Origin: Cacajao melanocephalus | Lineage: Eukaryota; Chordata; Mammalia; Primates; Pitheciidae | Reading direction: 5' to 3' | DNA length: 64,000 nucleotides | NCBI GenBank assembly: GCA_963573385.1 | Contig: CAUYLG010075687.1 | Span: 33,741-97,740 of the forward strand | Made by a program: the position numbers and the translations under genes | Notes under the pieces: generated by a model | Database searches by the model: none | What the model was told of the DNA's origin: nothing | What the model saw: the letters and a program-made list of their open reading frames with translations, nothing else | Shown: positions 13,314 through 28,210 of the stretch, one piece after another | How positions within the stretch are numbered: the stretch's first letter is position 1 | Layout: every line of letters starts with the position of its first letter

Positions 13314-13461
13314 TCAGCTGTCTTTTTCCTTCCACTCCTCATACATCACTGCCAACCCTGCTTCAGAAAAACCCAGGTGAACTCTCAGACTAACCACCAA
13401 AAAACAAAATTCAAATACTGCACAAACAAAAATGCACCAAAACAGAAACATAATCCACTGG

Positions 13462-13769
13462 TTTTTGTTTTGTTTTATTTACAGACAAGATCTTATTCTG
13501 TTGCCCAGGCTGGAATGCAGTGGTGCAATCCTGTCTCACTGTAGCCTCAAACTCCTGGGCTCAATCGATCCTCCTGCCTCAGCCTCCTAAGTAGTTAGGA
13601 CTACAGGTGTGAGCCACCACGCTCAGCTAAATTTTTTTTAATTAAAAAGCTTTCACAGAGACGAGTCTTGCTATGTTACCCAGGCTGGTCTTGAACTGTC
13701 CTCAAGCGATCCTCCCACCTTGCCTCCCAAAGCACTGACATTACAGTCATGAGCCACCATACCCAGCCT
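13462..13769 (-). repeat. Alu element (AluJ-like), minus strand
   Basis: T/G-rich tail complement, two arms with GTTGCCCAGGCTGGAAT and GTTACCCAGGCTGG, ending ATACCCAGCC. About 160 bases separate it from the preceding Alu, which has the opposite orientation. Confidence 0.93.
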
Positions 13770-14424
13770 CAATGTTATTTCTTAATTTCTCCTGCTTGAT
13801 TTAGAGTACTTGATTTCATTGCTCATTCATCATAGAGTCTATCTTCCCTGTGGTTTCTATTGATAAACATTGCACTCCTTTGACATGGATTCTTCATTAC
13901 AAATTCTAATACAACAAAAATAACGTGGATTATTCATATTTACCACAACAGAAGTCGATTTTTAACATTATTTGCTTGTCAAATCTGGATATACAGAAGG
14001 TCACTGTTTAAGAAAAACTATGGTAATACCTTTGCAAATTTTACCTATCGCATAATGGGAAATAGCAAAAAATTATTTAAGACTATGAGTTATTCTTTGA
14101 GAGCTTTAACCCAAAGAGCTCATCCTAATGATGCCCCTGGTGGCAAGTAACATTTAATTTTTCTCTGTGTCATTGAAAAAGAATTAGATGTAAAACTCAG
14201 GTAAGAGATTAATATTTCACACCCTGAGGCTAAATACTTCAGCATGAATATTCATAAAGCCTATTCTGAGTGAAATCTCATGTGGGCGTAGATTTTAAAT
14301 GCTTGAATCTTTTACATAGTTCAGAGACTGGGCATCCCAGAGAGAAAGGCAAGAATTCAGTCAACTAACAGGCTATTAATGGTAGGTCTGAATATGCTAC
14401 TATGGCAAAAAGCATTTCACTCAT

Positions 14425-14427
<3 letters not shown>
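13770..14427. other. AT-rich unique sequence, no gene recognised
   Basis: No repeat or gene recognised between an Alu and a CA repeat. Confidence 0.4.

Positions 14428-14471
<44 letters not shown>
14428..14471 (+). repeat. (AC)n microsatellite
   Basis: About 22 uninterrupted AC units followed by CCCC. Likely polymorphic. Confidence 0.97.
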
Positions 14472-14472
<1 letters not shown>

Positions 14473-14652
14473 CTACAGCCTCCTTCTGAAAGTCCAAACC
14501 TTTCTTTCTTCTTGGACTCCTGTAAGTGATGAAGGTAAGTGTTGAAGGTCACTAGGAACAAAAATCAGGGTTTCTCCTTGGTGCTTCAGATGCCCGACTA
14601 TGAATGTGTCCTCTCCTAGTTTCCAAGGAGAATTTAAGGTGGGGGGCAAGGT

Positions 14653-15309
<657 letters not shown>

Positions 15310-15541
15310 AGGAGTAGTAGAGAGAAGAAAGGTGGAAAAGAAAATGTAGGCAGGACCATCTTGGTGCTGGTTGGAGTCACTTCATTGTAGGTCCACCCTC
15401 CCATCCCAGGATGACTGTAGGATGCCCCGCTAAGCTAAAAGACTCCAGGTGAACGCCCTGATTTATCCTTTCCTGTGATAACACTGCTCTTGGTCCCTTA
15501 TAGTAATTTCTACCTTAAGAAAAAGAAAAACAAAAGGGAGT

Positions 15542-15905
15542 TGCTATGGTCTGAATGTTTGAGACCCCTCAGAATTCATATGTTGGAACCTAATTATCAA
15601 GGGGATGGTGCTAGGAGGCAGGGCCCTTGGGAGATGATTGAGTCTTGAGGGTAGAACTCTCAAGAATGGGACTAGTGCCCTTACAGAAGAGATCCCAGAG
15701 AACTGCCCCAATCCTTGTGCCACATAAGAACACAACAATAAGACACATCTGTGAACCAGAAAGCAGGGCCTCACCGGACACTGAATCTGCCAGCAGCTTG
15801 ATCAGGAACTTGCCAGCCTCTAGAAGTGTAAGAAGTAAAGGTCTGTTGTTCATAAGCCACCCAATCTATGGCATTTTGTTATAGCAGCCCAAATGGACTA
15901 AGACC
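15542..15905 (+). repeat. Second MaLR-type LTR, same orientation
   Basis: TGCTATGGTCTGAATGTTTG start, GAGGCAGGGCCCTTGGGAG, GGGACTAGTGCCCTTA, CCTCACCGGACACTGAATC, GTTATAGCAGCC and GGACTAAGACCA end. It is related to, but clearly not identical with, the LTR at 14653-15309. The two are 232 bases apart. The sequence between them (15310-15541) shows no recognisable internal MaLR sequence. Confidence 0.7.
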
Positions 15906-15926
15906 ATTGCTCAAAGAACTCTCTCA

Positions 15927-16222
<296 letters not shown>

Positions 16223-16235
16223 AAAGAACTCTCTT

Positions 16236-17107
16236 AAGCCTTATGGAACAAAGCCTGGCATTAGGTAGACATAAGCCAAAGATGGAAAAAAGATATAAAA
16301 TAATAAGGGCAGAACTAAAGAGATAAATATAAAAATAAACATTAAGAATAAACTGGCTGGCCAAACAACAACCAAGGTAGCTAGGGAGCCATGATCATAG
16401 CCAGTAAATGCCTTCAAGGTATAAACAAAAGAGGAGAAAAGTTTAGTGTAGTATCCTGAGTGATGAAGTAATAGAACAAAATTTAATCAACGTAAAATGT
16501 AGGCCTAGGGTAAACTTCCCAACACATCTAGGATTTTATAGCCTATTCTTCCCATGGGGTAAGGTATTTTTCCCTCAGAATAACAAAACATGGCAGGACA
16601 AATCAGTAGATAATATTCTTTATAAAAGGATCCTGCCTTGACTGTCATATCCAGACTACATGGCTAAATAAACACATAAGCCATCTAAAGATTCTTCTCA
16701 CATCTAAGACCTGAGATGAGTGTTTTCTCAATCCTCACCTCTGCCAACTTAATACTTAATACATAGCTGCTCCTCCATTAATATCTGCATCCTTCTGCCA
16801 TCTCCACCTTGTAAACTACTCTGTATCACCCTACATGTAAATGTCGAGGGAGGTCAACTTCAGCAACTGACAAAGGGTCAGAAGGCAGAGCAAATATGCC
16901 TCCTCTCAGGAGATCTGCTGGAGCCCTGAGTTCCGTTCTGCTTCCTGCCAATTCTGACGCTCACCATGGTGCACCTCATGCAGAAAGCAGACAGGCTTGT
17001 AGATCTGGTAACACCTAAGGATCTAGATCAGGAGGAATGAGGCCACCAAGAAACACAGGGAAGCAAATCAAAGTACAGGGCTGGGGTGATATAGAATAAC
17101 AGGGCTT
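16236..17107. other. Unique sequence, no gene recognised
   Basis: No confident repeat or gene in about 870 bases. Stop codons are frequent in all frames. Confidence 0.4.
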
Positions 17108-17300
17108 ACATTCATTCAACAAACATTTGCAGTATAGCTACTACAGGCAGAACTCTGGAGATGCAAAAGTGAGTCTTCAGGCATCATGTAGCAAAACAGC
17201 CAGGGGACATACAATTAACTACCACATAATGTGATTATGATAGAACAGAGGTAATAGCACAAAAGACTAAAAGGAAGCTATAACAGACACTATAAGTGCT
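17108..17300 (-). repeat. L2 LINE 3' end, minus strand
   Basis: CATTCATTCAACAAACATTTGC followed by an antisense L2 3' UTR-like stretch (GGAGATGCAAAAGTGAGTC, ACAATTAACTACC). Diverged. Confidence 0.55.
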
Positions 17301-17330
17301 AAGCAAAGAAACTAATAAAACATCATTCAG

Positions 17331-17463
17331 ATGGGCACAGTGGCATAAGCACCTATAGCCCCAGCTACTCGGGAGGCAGGGGCAGAAGGATCACTTGAGC
17401 CTAGGAGTTCAAAGCCAGCCTGCACAACACAGCAAGATCCCCTCTCTTGAAAAATTAAAAAAT
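17331..17463 (+). repeat. Free left Alu monomer (FLAM)
   Basis: GGGCACAGTGGCATAAGCACC followed by AGCCCCAGCTACTCGGGAGG: a 7SL-like order without the GTAATCCCAGCACTTTGG segment of an Alu left arm. Ends in CTCTTGAAAAATTAAAAAA. This is the monomer that preceded dimeric Alus. Confidence 0.8.
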
Positions 17464-17906
17464 TTATAGATCAGTTTAAATAATTATTGACTTTAAAATG
17501 TATAACAATCTAGAACTAAAATACAAGATAATCTCAACATAGAAACTAATGAGATGGAGAAATGAAGTAAAATATGCTAAGATTATTGTTTCACACATTA
17601 ATAAATACATAACAAATAATTTAAGGCATTGAAGAAAAATATAAATTTGAAGGTGATTACTAAAAGATCACTAAAAAAGTTATACATAATTTCCAAAACA
17701 TCATGGAAAATAATAGAACAGGAAAGAAAATGGAAGAAAAAAGTTGTAAATTCAATAAAGGGAAATGGAAAAGGGGAAACAGGCATAGTAAATTGAAAAG
17801 ATGACAGGCATACGAGTAGATGTGTCTATAATATATATAAATAACTTAAATGCCTGATGTCAAAAGATAGAAATTCTCAAATAAGGTTACAAATCTACCT
17901 ACATAC
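17464..17906. other. A-rich unique sequence
   Basis: AT-rich stretch with nothing recognised. Confidence 0.4.
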
Positions 17907-18190
17907 GGCTGGTGTGGTGGCTCATGTCTGTAATCCCAAAACTTTGGGAGACTGAGGCGGGCAGATCACCTGAGTCAGGAGTTTGAGACCAGCCTGGCCA
18001 ACGTGGTGAAACTCCCTCTCTATGAAAAACACAAAAATTAGCCAGGTGTGATGGCATGCGCCTGTAGGAGACTGAGGCAGGAGAATCATTTGAACCTGTG
18101 AAGCGGAGGTTGCAGTGAGCCAAGACCATGCCACTGCACCACTGCACTCCAGCCTAGGCAACAAGAGTCTCAAAAAAAAAAAAAAAAAAA
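17907..18190 (+). repeat. Alu element with deletion in right arm
   Basis: Dimeric Alu missing the ATCCCAGCTACTC part of its right arm (CCTGTAGGAGACTGAGG). Long A tail at 18172-18190. A weak duplication may flank it (AATCTACCTA and AACCTATCTA). Confidence 0.9.
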
Positions 18191-18319
18191 CCTATCTAGA
18201 TGCTATGTAAATGAAACATTCCTATGAAACATACCTAAAATAAATATTCATGGCTAGGTTGGGAACAAAAGGATGAAGATATTCCAAGTAACTGTGGCTT
18301 AAACAAAATAGAAGTTTAT

Positions 18320-18435
18320 GTCTTCTTCACATTATTCTGCCTACTCCAGGGCCTTTGTACCAGCCCTTAGTTCTGCCTTGAATATTTTTTCCTCCAGATC
18401 TTAGTTCAACCAGCACCTCTGGTCATTCAGACCTT
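18320..18435 (+). repeat. L2 LINE relic, plus strand
   Basis: CCAGGGCCTTTGTACCAG, CTTGAATATTTTTTCCTC and CTTAGTTCAA keep the order of the sense L2 3' region (GGGCCTTTGCAC, GGAATGCCCTTCC). Confidence 0.55.
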
Positions 18436-18474
18436 GGAAAAAAGCAAAGGGGAGAGGTCAGGGCTTGGTATGTA

Positions 18475-19157
18475 CAGGTTAGGTATTCCTTATGTGAAAT
18501 GCTTGAAGTGTTTCAGATTTTGGATTTCTTTTAAATTTTGGAATAATTGCATATACAATAATGAGATATCTTGGGGATGGGACCCAAGTGTAAGCACAAT
18601 ATTCATTTGTTTCTTATACACATAGCCTGAAGGTAATTTTATACTTAACAATTTTGTGCATGAAACAAAGTTTGTGTACACTGAACTATTGAAGAGCAAA
18701 GCTGTCACCATCTTAGCCAAACCAACCATGTGGACAAAATCTGTGGTTAAGCATCACCATCACTCCTGACTCTGAATTTATATGTTACTAATAAGCGATC
18801 ATGAACTGTAAAAAAATACAACATACCATTAATACAGTGAAACATCATGTGTTCAGGGTAACGAAACAGCACAGTAGCATCTCCAGAACCTGCCATTAGT
18901 GTATCTGGTCTGCACACTTGCCATTTTCTTACCCTTTGTGGGCATGCATGGGAAAGATACATCCCAGATGAAGGGGGCTGGGAAGGTCTTATTTCCCTAG
19001 GGACACTGAATAAACGGTATGTGGCATTTCTGTGTTTTGACTGCAACCTGTCATATGAAGTCAGGTGTGGAATTTTCCACTTGTGACATCAAGTCAGCAC
19101 TCAAAAAGTTTCTGATGTTGGAGCATTTCAAATTTTAGATTAGGGATGCTCAACCTA
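18475..19157 (+). mobile_element. Tigger-like Tc1/mariner DNA transposon, both ends present
   Basis: Left end CAGGTTAGGTATTCC and right end GGGATGCTCAACCTA are imperfect inverted repeats. TA lies on each side (18473-18474 and 19158-19159), the target duplication of Tc1/mariner elements. The interior has landmarks of this family (GATATCTTGGGGATGGGACCC, GCATGAAACAAAGTTTG). At about 683 bases it is non-autonomous: no transposase or DDE frame survives. The strand is arbitrary, since no coding sense remains. Confidence 0.75.
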
Positions 19158-19191
19158 TATAACTATTGTCTACATGCTATGTAGTTAAGGG

Positions 19192-19265
19192 AAAGTGTGT
19201 GTGTGTTTGTGTCTGTCTGTCTGCATGTGCACATGCATGCGTGTATAGATGTGCACATGTGCACT
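19192..19265 (+). repeat. Imperfect TG-rich simple repeat
   Basis: GTGTGTGTGTTTGTGTCTGTC grading into GCATGTGCACATG palindromic units. Z-DNA-prone alternating purine-pyrimidine sequence. Confidence 0.85.
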
Positions 19266-21117
19266 GTAGGTGTCGGGGTGGAATGGGGAACTAGAGGCAA
19301 GAAAGTTTGATAAACTGCAAATAGAAATGTATCTGTAACAGACAAAATGTACTAGAGAGGGCACCACACCCCTGAGATGCATGATCATAGAAATCTACCA
19401 GATAAATTGGATGAAATCAGAGACTAGAATGACTGAAGACGCTCAAAAGGGAAACAGAAAGGCAAGATTAGTAGACAGGATGGGCTATGGGATACATGAC
19501 AAGAAGAAAAGAATGAAGCCCACTGTGTTCATTCAACAACATTTACCAAGTGCCTACCAACCACCCAGTTCAGTGGAGGACTTCCGAAGAACAAGAACCA
19601 GACATAGTCACAATGGTCTGGGACTGCAGTGGGGTGAAAGGGAAGATCTTGGAAACAAAAGTGACGTGGAAGAGTAACACAACATTAATAAGGGATTTTT
19701 ACGTTGAAGTGATGCTGCACAGGGATGTAGGAAAACAATGATTCATCTTTGCTTTTCTTTTTATCTTATTCTTTTAAGCTCAAAACGATACAGCCATATG
19801 GTTGACTATATTCATTTCATCTCTGTATTTCTAATGAGCAGAAGCTTGCTACTCTGATCCAAAGCTAGGGAGACTGAGTGTTCACTATTAGCACATAATT
19901 CTAGCATGACATATTTCAATACTGCATTTACAAATTAGGAAAAAAACACTTGAACATATATTCCATCTTATGATTCAGATCTTTTGTAAAAGAAAAGCCC
20001 ACAACACCCATACACTTGCCTATTAAGGTACATTATGTCATGAGAAAAACACATTACAAAGTACGCGAGCACTTTATTCATCATCTGAGAAAGGGACTTT
20101 TGTGAAAAGTCAGTGATAGAGGTTGTGGTCGCTTCCCTTGGTACATGAGCTGACTTCTGCTGTCTGTTGCACGTATTTGTCGGGTTTCTTAATGTTCCTC
20201 TAAATATAGTGTCTTTATTTAGTTTTCCCAAAGGAATACCAGCAATTTGTGGGAGCAGGAGGAACGTTTTCTGTCAATTCTGCATAATGACCAAAACAGG
20301 GTGATTAAATTACTTAATTGAAGCTCTGTAGCTTGTAACTTGATGCATATTAGGGCCTGTTCATTGTGGAGAGAAAGCAGTGGGTGGGTGTATATGTAGA
20401 CAGTATCAACAGAGAGCCAAATCATTTTCATCTTTCTGTTTGCTTTATTTTTCTGAAGTTCATACAATCCATAAGGGATTCCCTCCTCAACTCTGTAATA
20501 GCCAAAAGGTGACGGGGTAGGGGAGGGCATAGGTAACTGAAACAGGAGCACATAAAAGCTTTGCATGTAGATGAAGACTTTTATAAACTCATAACAATTT
20601 TTATTAGCCCACAAAATTGCTAGCATCCCTGCCCTCACCTACCGACATCACAGCAAAGCTGGAGCTAAGGAACACGCAATTGTATTTACAGAGCGTACAG
20701 CGCCAATGCATTGGTCAGATTCCCAAATGTGGCTAATTTTGGGGCTCTCCTAAAAGTTTTCAGCTCCAGAGTCTATGGGTATGTGCTTGTTTGACTGCTG
20801 GTGTAGGAAATGTACCAACGCAGTCTAAGGGGTGTGGCTCAAGACCACAGGTTCCAGTCACCTATACTCCTCAACAGTCACAATTGCTCTTGGCCAGCGA
20901 CGAAATTACTGTGCCATTTAGATGACACTGGGGCTGAGTCTCCTAACTCTGGATGCCTCTCAATCCCCCTTGACACGAGATCAATAATGCTTGCATATTA
21001 CTGAATGCATCTTGAGAAGAATCAAGCCAAGAGTAGAACTAGCAAAACTTAGGATATTTAAGAATACAGTAGAAGTCCTATTATCTGATTCAAAGCTGAT
21101 GTTTGACAGGTTGACTA
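19266..21117. other. Unique sequence, no gene recognised
   Basis: About 1.85 kb with no confident element. A faint L2 3' end (minus strand) may lie at 19525-19600 (TTCATTCAACAACATTTACC). A 139-codon minus-strand ORF (20219-20638) has no domain, signal peptide or splice support and is judged chance. Confidence 0.45.
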
Positions 21118-21297
21118 AACATATATATACATATATATATGTATATATATAAACACATATATACACATATATATACATATGTGTATATATATGTGTATAT
21201 ATATACACATATATATAAACATATATATACATATATATGTGTATATATGTGTGTATATATATACACATATATATACACATATATATACATATATATG
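21118..21297 (+). repeat. Alternating TA/CA tract, largely self-complementary
   Basis: About 180 bases of ACATATATAT, GTATATATAT and related units in alternating sense and complement, so many parts can pair with each other. Low-complexity ORFs over it (IYIYIYVYI type) are artefacts. Confidence 0.95.
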
Positions 21298-21716
21298 TAA
21301 TAGTGAAATGAAGGAAAATAATCTTAAATAAGTCTCAAACATTTTATTTTACCCTAAATAATCTTAAATATCATTTTATTTTACATTCATTTAATAAAAT
21401 ATTAATTCATTAGAAGATGGAATATTATTGTTCACATGTAGTTCCTCCACTGTTTAACTACCACAGTGTTGTTTTGTATTATAGATACAGGCTGTTGTCT
21501 AACACACTGCAAAGGGGGCATTTATTTGGCCATCACATGAGAAATTTTTACTTCTAGATCATCATATCGTCTTCACATTCAGCATTATCTTTTCTTGTGG
21601 CATATATGATTTCTGCATCATTCAACTGCATTTACAACAAACTGTCACTCTTGATCCTTTGTTGTATACCATCTTCCTTAAAAAAATAAATAAATAAAAA
21701 TAAAAAATACTGGAAC

Positions 21717-22188
21717 TGTTACAGGACAGGTGGGCCCCAAAATTGGGGCTTAGCCTGGGAAGGTTCTTGACTTCACCCAGGAAAGAATTCAAGGGCAAGG
21801 CGGTGGAGTTAGGCAGCAACTTTTATTGATGCGGCAGTGCACAGGAGCAGCAGAGCAGGGCTACCCCACAGGCAGTGTGCCCAGAGAAGCGGCTCTGGGG
21901 CAGTTCTGCAGTCACAGTTATACCCAACTTTAATTATATGCAAATTAAGGGCAGGTTGTGCAGAAATTTCTAGAAACAGGGTAGTAACTTCTGGGTCATG
22001 TGGTTGTTGCTATGGAAAGGGGCAGTAACTTCCAGGTGTTGCCATGGCACACTGGTGACACACTGGTGGTACACTGGTGGTCATTTCTTATAGAATGCTG
22101 CTTTCTCCCCATCTCTGTTTTAGCTAGTCCTTAATTTGGTCCAGTGTCTGAGCCAAGCCTTCAGAGTCAAGTTTTGCCTCCTACCTCA
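21717..22188 (-). repeat. Solo LTR, ERV1-type, minus strand, complete
   Basis: A 472-base LTR bounded by TG...CA (minus strand TGAGGTAGG...CCTGTAACA) and flanked on both sides by the 4-base duplication GAAC (21713-21716 and 22189-22192), the duplication size of gammaretrovirus-like ERV1. The minus strand has an AATAAA at 21822-21827 in a GCATCAATAAAAGTTGC context. No internal retroviral sequence lies next to it, so it is the product of LTR-LTR recombination. It contains a small triple repeat of CACACTGGTG-like units at 22048-22080. Family not assigned with confidence. Confidence 0.85.
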
Positions 22189-22219
22189 GAACCCCTGATT
22201 TATTTGAGATTATCTAGCT

Positions 22220-22440
22220 CAGAGGTATAATATTTTGGCCTCCCTGGGCCATACTAAAAGAAGAAGAATTGTCTTGGGCCACACATAAAATTCACCAACA
22301 CTAACGATAGCTGATGAGCTTAAAAAAAAAATCAAAACAATCTCATCACGTTTTAAGAAAGTTTACCAATTTGTGTTGGGCCACATTCAAAGCCATCCTG
22401 GGCTTCATGCATCCTGCAGGCCGCCAGTTGAACAAGCTTG
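22220..22440 (+). mobile_element. hAT-like non-autonomous DNA transposon
   Basis: GCC/GGCCAC-rich ends (TTGGCCTCCCTGGGCCATAC near the left; CAGGCCGCCAGTTGAAC near the right) around an interior with ACACTAACGATAGCTGATGAGC. An ATCTAGCT (22212-22219) and ATGTAGCT (22441-22448) pair would be the 8-base target duplication of hAT elements (7 of 8 match). No transposase. The family name is uncertain. Confidence 0.55.
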
Positions 22441-22448
22441 ATGTAGCT

Positions 22449-25496
<3,048 letters not shown>

Positions 25497-25689
25497 AGAA
25501 TACGAAAGTCTCCACTTCCCATCTTAGAAAATGATCACTTAGTCTACCACTAAATAACACAAACCCCAGACTCCTGAGCTCCTCTCTGTTGCGATTACAC
25601 ATTCCTCATCATGTAGGCCTTTCTACAAGACTATTTGAATGCCCTTAACATGCACTTGACATGGCAGCTGATTGTACCCAAAGCAACCC

Positions 25690-25850
25690 AAAAGAGTCTC
25701 AATGCCTTTTATGACCTAGTCTGAGAAGTCACATACTGTCACATCTGCTTTATTCTACTTATTGGATGAGAGTAGCCCACACTCAAGGAAAGATGTAACT
25801 AGCTCACCTCTTGAAGTGAGGTGCATTACAGAATATGTAGGAATAGTTCT
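25690..25850. repeat. Probable old interspersed repeat, family unknown
   Basis: GTCACATACTGTCACATCTGC, ATTCTACTTATTGG, CCCACACTCAAGG and CACCTCTTGAAGTGAGG recall a common old mammalian repeat whose name I cannot assign with confidence. Confidence 0.35.
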
Positions 25851-26007
25851 GACCAACACACCTCCCCAAATTCTAATACCTCAGAGACCAACACTTTTCT
25901 TTTAGCTGTTTCTTCTAATCTCTACATCTGTATTTCTAACATGACTATCATCTATTCATTTTCTATTATTACCCTTATACTACTATCTTCCCACTCACCC
26001 CACACAA

Positions 26008-26035
26008 ATATACACACACACTCCACACACACACA
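26008..26035 (+). repeat. Short imperfect (AC)n repeat
   Basis: Two AC runs separated by TCC. Confidence 0.85.
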
Positions 26036-26349
26036 AAATTCTTGTCACTTCATCTTTCCAATATAGTTATAATTTTTCTTAAATCAATAATCAATATTTA
26101 AATTAACATGGTCATGTAACTATTGCTTCCAACTGGGCCTCATGGTAATAATTTATTTCATTTGTATGAATAATTTTTAATTTATTTCAAGTTCTGGTAC
26201 AACTTGTTTTTTTCTAGAGTTAATAAACTATTGGCCGGGGAGTTAATTGCATCTTGTTCTATTGGAGCCATTACAAACTTATACTTAAATTTTCTGAAAA
26301 AATTCATCTCCTCTCAATATGTTACAACAAATCAGGTCATCTATCAATT

Positions 26350-26398
26350 GAATATATATATGAATATATATATATATTCATATATATATATATATATG
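26350..26398 (+). repeat. (AT)n-rich tract left of inverted repeat
   Basis: Runs of AT broken by TGAAT and ATTCA, which make the tract partly palindromic. It directly abuts the left arm of the 80-base inverted repeat. Confidence 0.9.
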
Positions 26399-26796
26399 AA
26401 ACATGATGCCCCACAGGAGATAAGCAACAGACATTTCCAGGAAAATGGATAATGGTGAAGGGAAGTTCCAAGATGACACATATATATATATATAGATATC
26501 CAAGATGAATATACATATATATGTGATATATATTGAATTGATAGATGAATATATTATACATGTTATATATATCATATATATATGTTATATATCATATAAT
26601 GTATATTATATTATCTATAATAAAATGTGTAATAACATATATTATACATAAATTGGAGACATTTCTCCTGGGACTCTTCACCTTTCTGTTCTGCTCTGAA
26701 CTGGTTATGCCTTAACTGTCATCTTGGAACTTCCCTTCACCATTATCCATTTTCCTGGAAATGTCTGTTGCTTATCTCCTGTGGGGCATCATGTTT
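26399..26796. repeat. Perfect 80-bp inverted repeat with AT-rich spacer
   Basis: Positions 26399-26478 are the exact reverse complement of 26717-26796. The left arm starts AAACATGATGCCCCACAGG and the right arm ends GGGGCATCATGTTT. The 238-base spacer is AT-rich, with TATATA-type units at 26479-26650. The match stops sharply at both ends. The right arm runs straight into the old L1/HAL1-like sequence, so the left arm is probably the inverted copy. Confidence 0.95.
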
Positions 26797-26799
26797 GCT

Positions 26800-27190
26800 G
26801 GATCCCATATCTTCCTCTTTAGTGATTTTTCTCCTTTGTTTTGGCGATACATACTCTCATATCTGAGTGTCTTCTTGAGCATGAGATGCCTTGGAGAAAT
26901 AAATGTTGTATTTTATGTCTGACAATATCTTCTACCCACATATTTAGTTGATGCCTGCTGGGTACAGAATTCTGGTTTGGACATGATTTTCTCTAAGTCT
27001 TTTGCAGGTGTTATTCCATCGTGTTCTAGCTTCTAAGACTGCTCTTCAAAAGTCTAAAGCCATTTGGATTCTCTATTTATTTTACATAGGTTTTAAGGAT
27101 CTTCTTTCCACCCCTTGTATTTTGAAATGTTACAGTGATGTACTTGGTATGGATTTTTTTTCTTTTTTTAAAATTTTTTGTTAGCTATTG
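26800..27190 (-). repeat. Old L1/HAL1 ORF1-like region, part 1, minus strand
   Basis: Read on the minus strand, the stretch around 26960-27150 has the character of an L1 ORF1 C-terminal region in decayed form; on the plus strand the landmarks are GGGTACAGAATTCTGG, TTCTAGCTTCTAAGAC and GGATCTTCTTTCC. No intact frame remains. It may be a half-L1 (HAL1) or an L1M. It is broken by an LTR and resumes at about 27742. Confidence 0.5.
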
Positions 27191-27741
27191 TGTGTGATGG
27201 TTAATTTTAGGTGCCAGTTTGACTGCGCCATGGGGTGTCCAGATATTTGTTCAAACATTATTCTAGGCGTTTCTGTAAGGCTGTTTTTGGTGAGATCAAC
27301 ATTGAAATTAGTGAATTCTGAGTAAGCAGCTTGTCCTCCCTGATGTAGGTGGGTCCCATCCAATCCACTGAAGGCCTGAATAGAACAACAAAGCCAACGC
27401 TCTCCCTCCCCAGAGTAGACAGGATTCGTCCTGCCCAACTGCCTTTGAACTGGAGGACATCAGCTGTTTCCTGCTTTCAGACTCAACTGCACCATTGGCC
27501 CTCCCAGCTCTCCAGTTTTGAACTTGAACTGGAACTTCATCATTGGTTCTCTGGGGTCTCCCACTTCCTGACTCACCCTGCAGATCTTGGGACTCGTCAG
27601 CCTCCAATATCGAATGAGCCAATTCCTTATAATAAATCACTTCATATATATAAATCTTTTCTTACACACACACACACACACACATGTGCATGCACATGCA
27701 TGTATCCTATTGATCTGCTTCTATGGAGAACCTGATTCACA
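27191..27741 (+). repeat. Old LTR inserted in L1/HAL1 region
   Basis: Starts TGTGTGATGGTTAATTTTAGG and ends near GAGAACCTGATTCACA, with AATAAA near 27632. The landmarks GGTGTCCAGATATTTG and GATCTTGGGACT are those of a common old LTR group. TATTG on the left and GATTG on the right may be its 5-base duplication. A 128-codon ORF inside it (27349-27735) is not a known protein. A (CA)n lies at 27664-27685. Confidence 0.55.
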
Positions 27742-28163
27742 GATTGTGCTGGGCACTCAATTAACCCTTTTAATCTGAAGTCCAATGTGCTTCAGTTTGG
27801 GGGATTTTTCTTGTGTCAATTTTCTATAACTTCCTCTCCTGCAGGCTTCTCTGCTCACTCTCTCTGTAACTCCTGTTAAATGTTGAAGCTCCTAGATATC
27901 CATCCCTAATTCTGTTATCTTTACTATTTTTCTTTTTTGTTTCTCTTTGTTTTGTTTTCCAGGATATTTCTTCAATTTTATCTTCCATCCTTTCTACTAA
28001 TTGTTTTCTTTGATCTTATGTTTAATTCCCAATAATTCTTTCTTTTTCTTGGTTTTATTTTAATGGAATCATAGATGCAGCATCATCTCTCTTTGGCCAT
28101 ATTAACAATTCATTTTTTGTTTGGTTTTTCATTTCTCTCTCTCTCTTTCTCTTCTGTTCCCCT

Positions 28164-28210
<47 letters not shown>

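Noticed and set aside
20219..20638. 139-codon minus-strand ORF in unique DNA
   Set aside because: No domain, signal peptide, transmembrane pattern of a known family, splice context or polyadenylation context could be seen; length is within chance for 64 kb.
21090..21342. Tyr/Ile-rich ORFs
   Set aside because: Direct translation of the TA/CA tract.
27349..27735. 128-codon plus-strand ORF
   Set aside because: Lies wholly within an old LTR and ends in histidine and threonine codons from a CA repeat.
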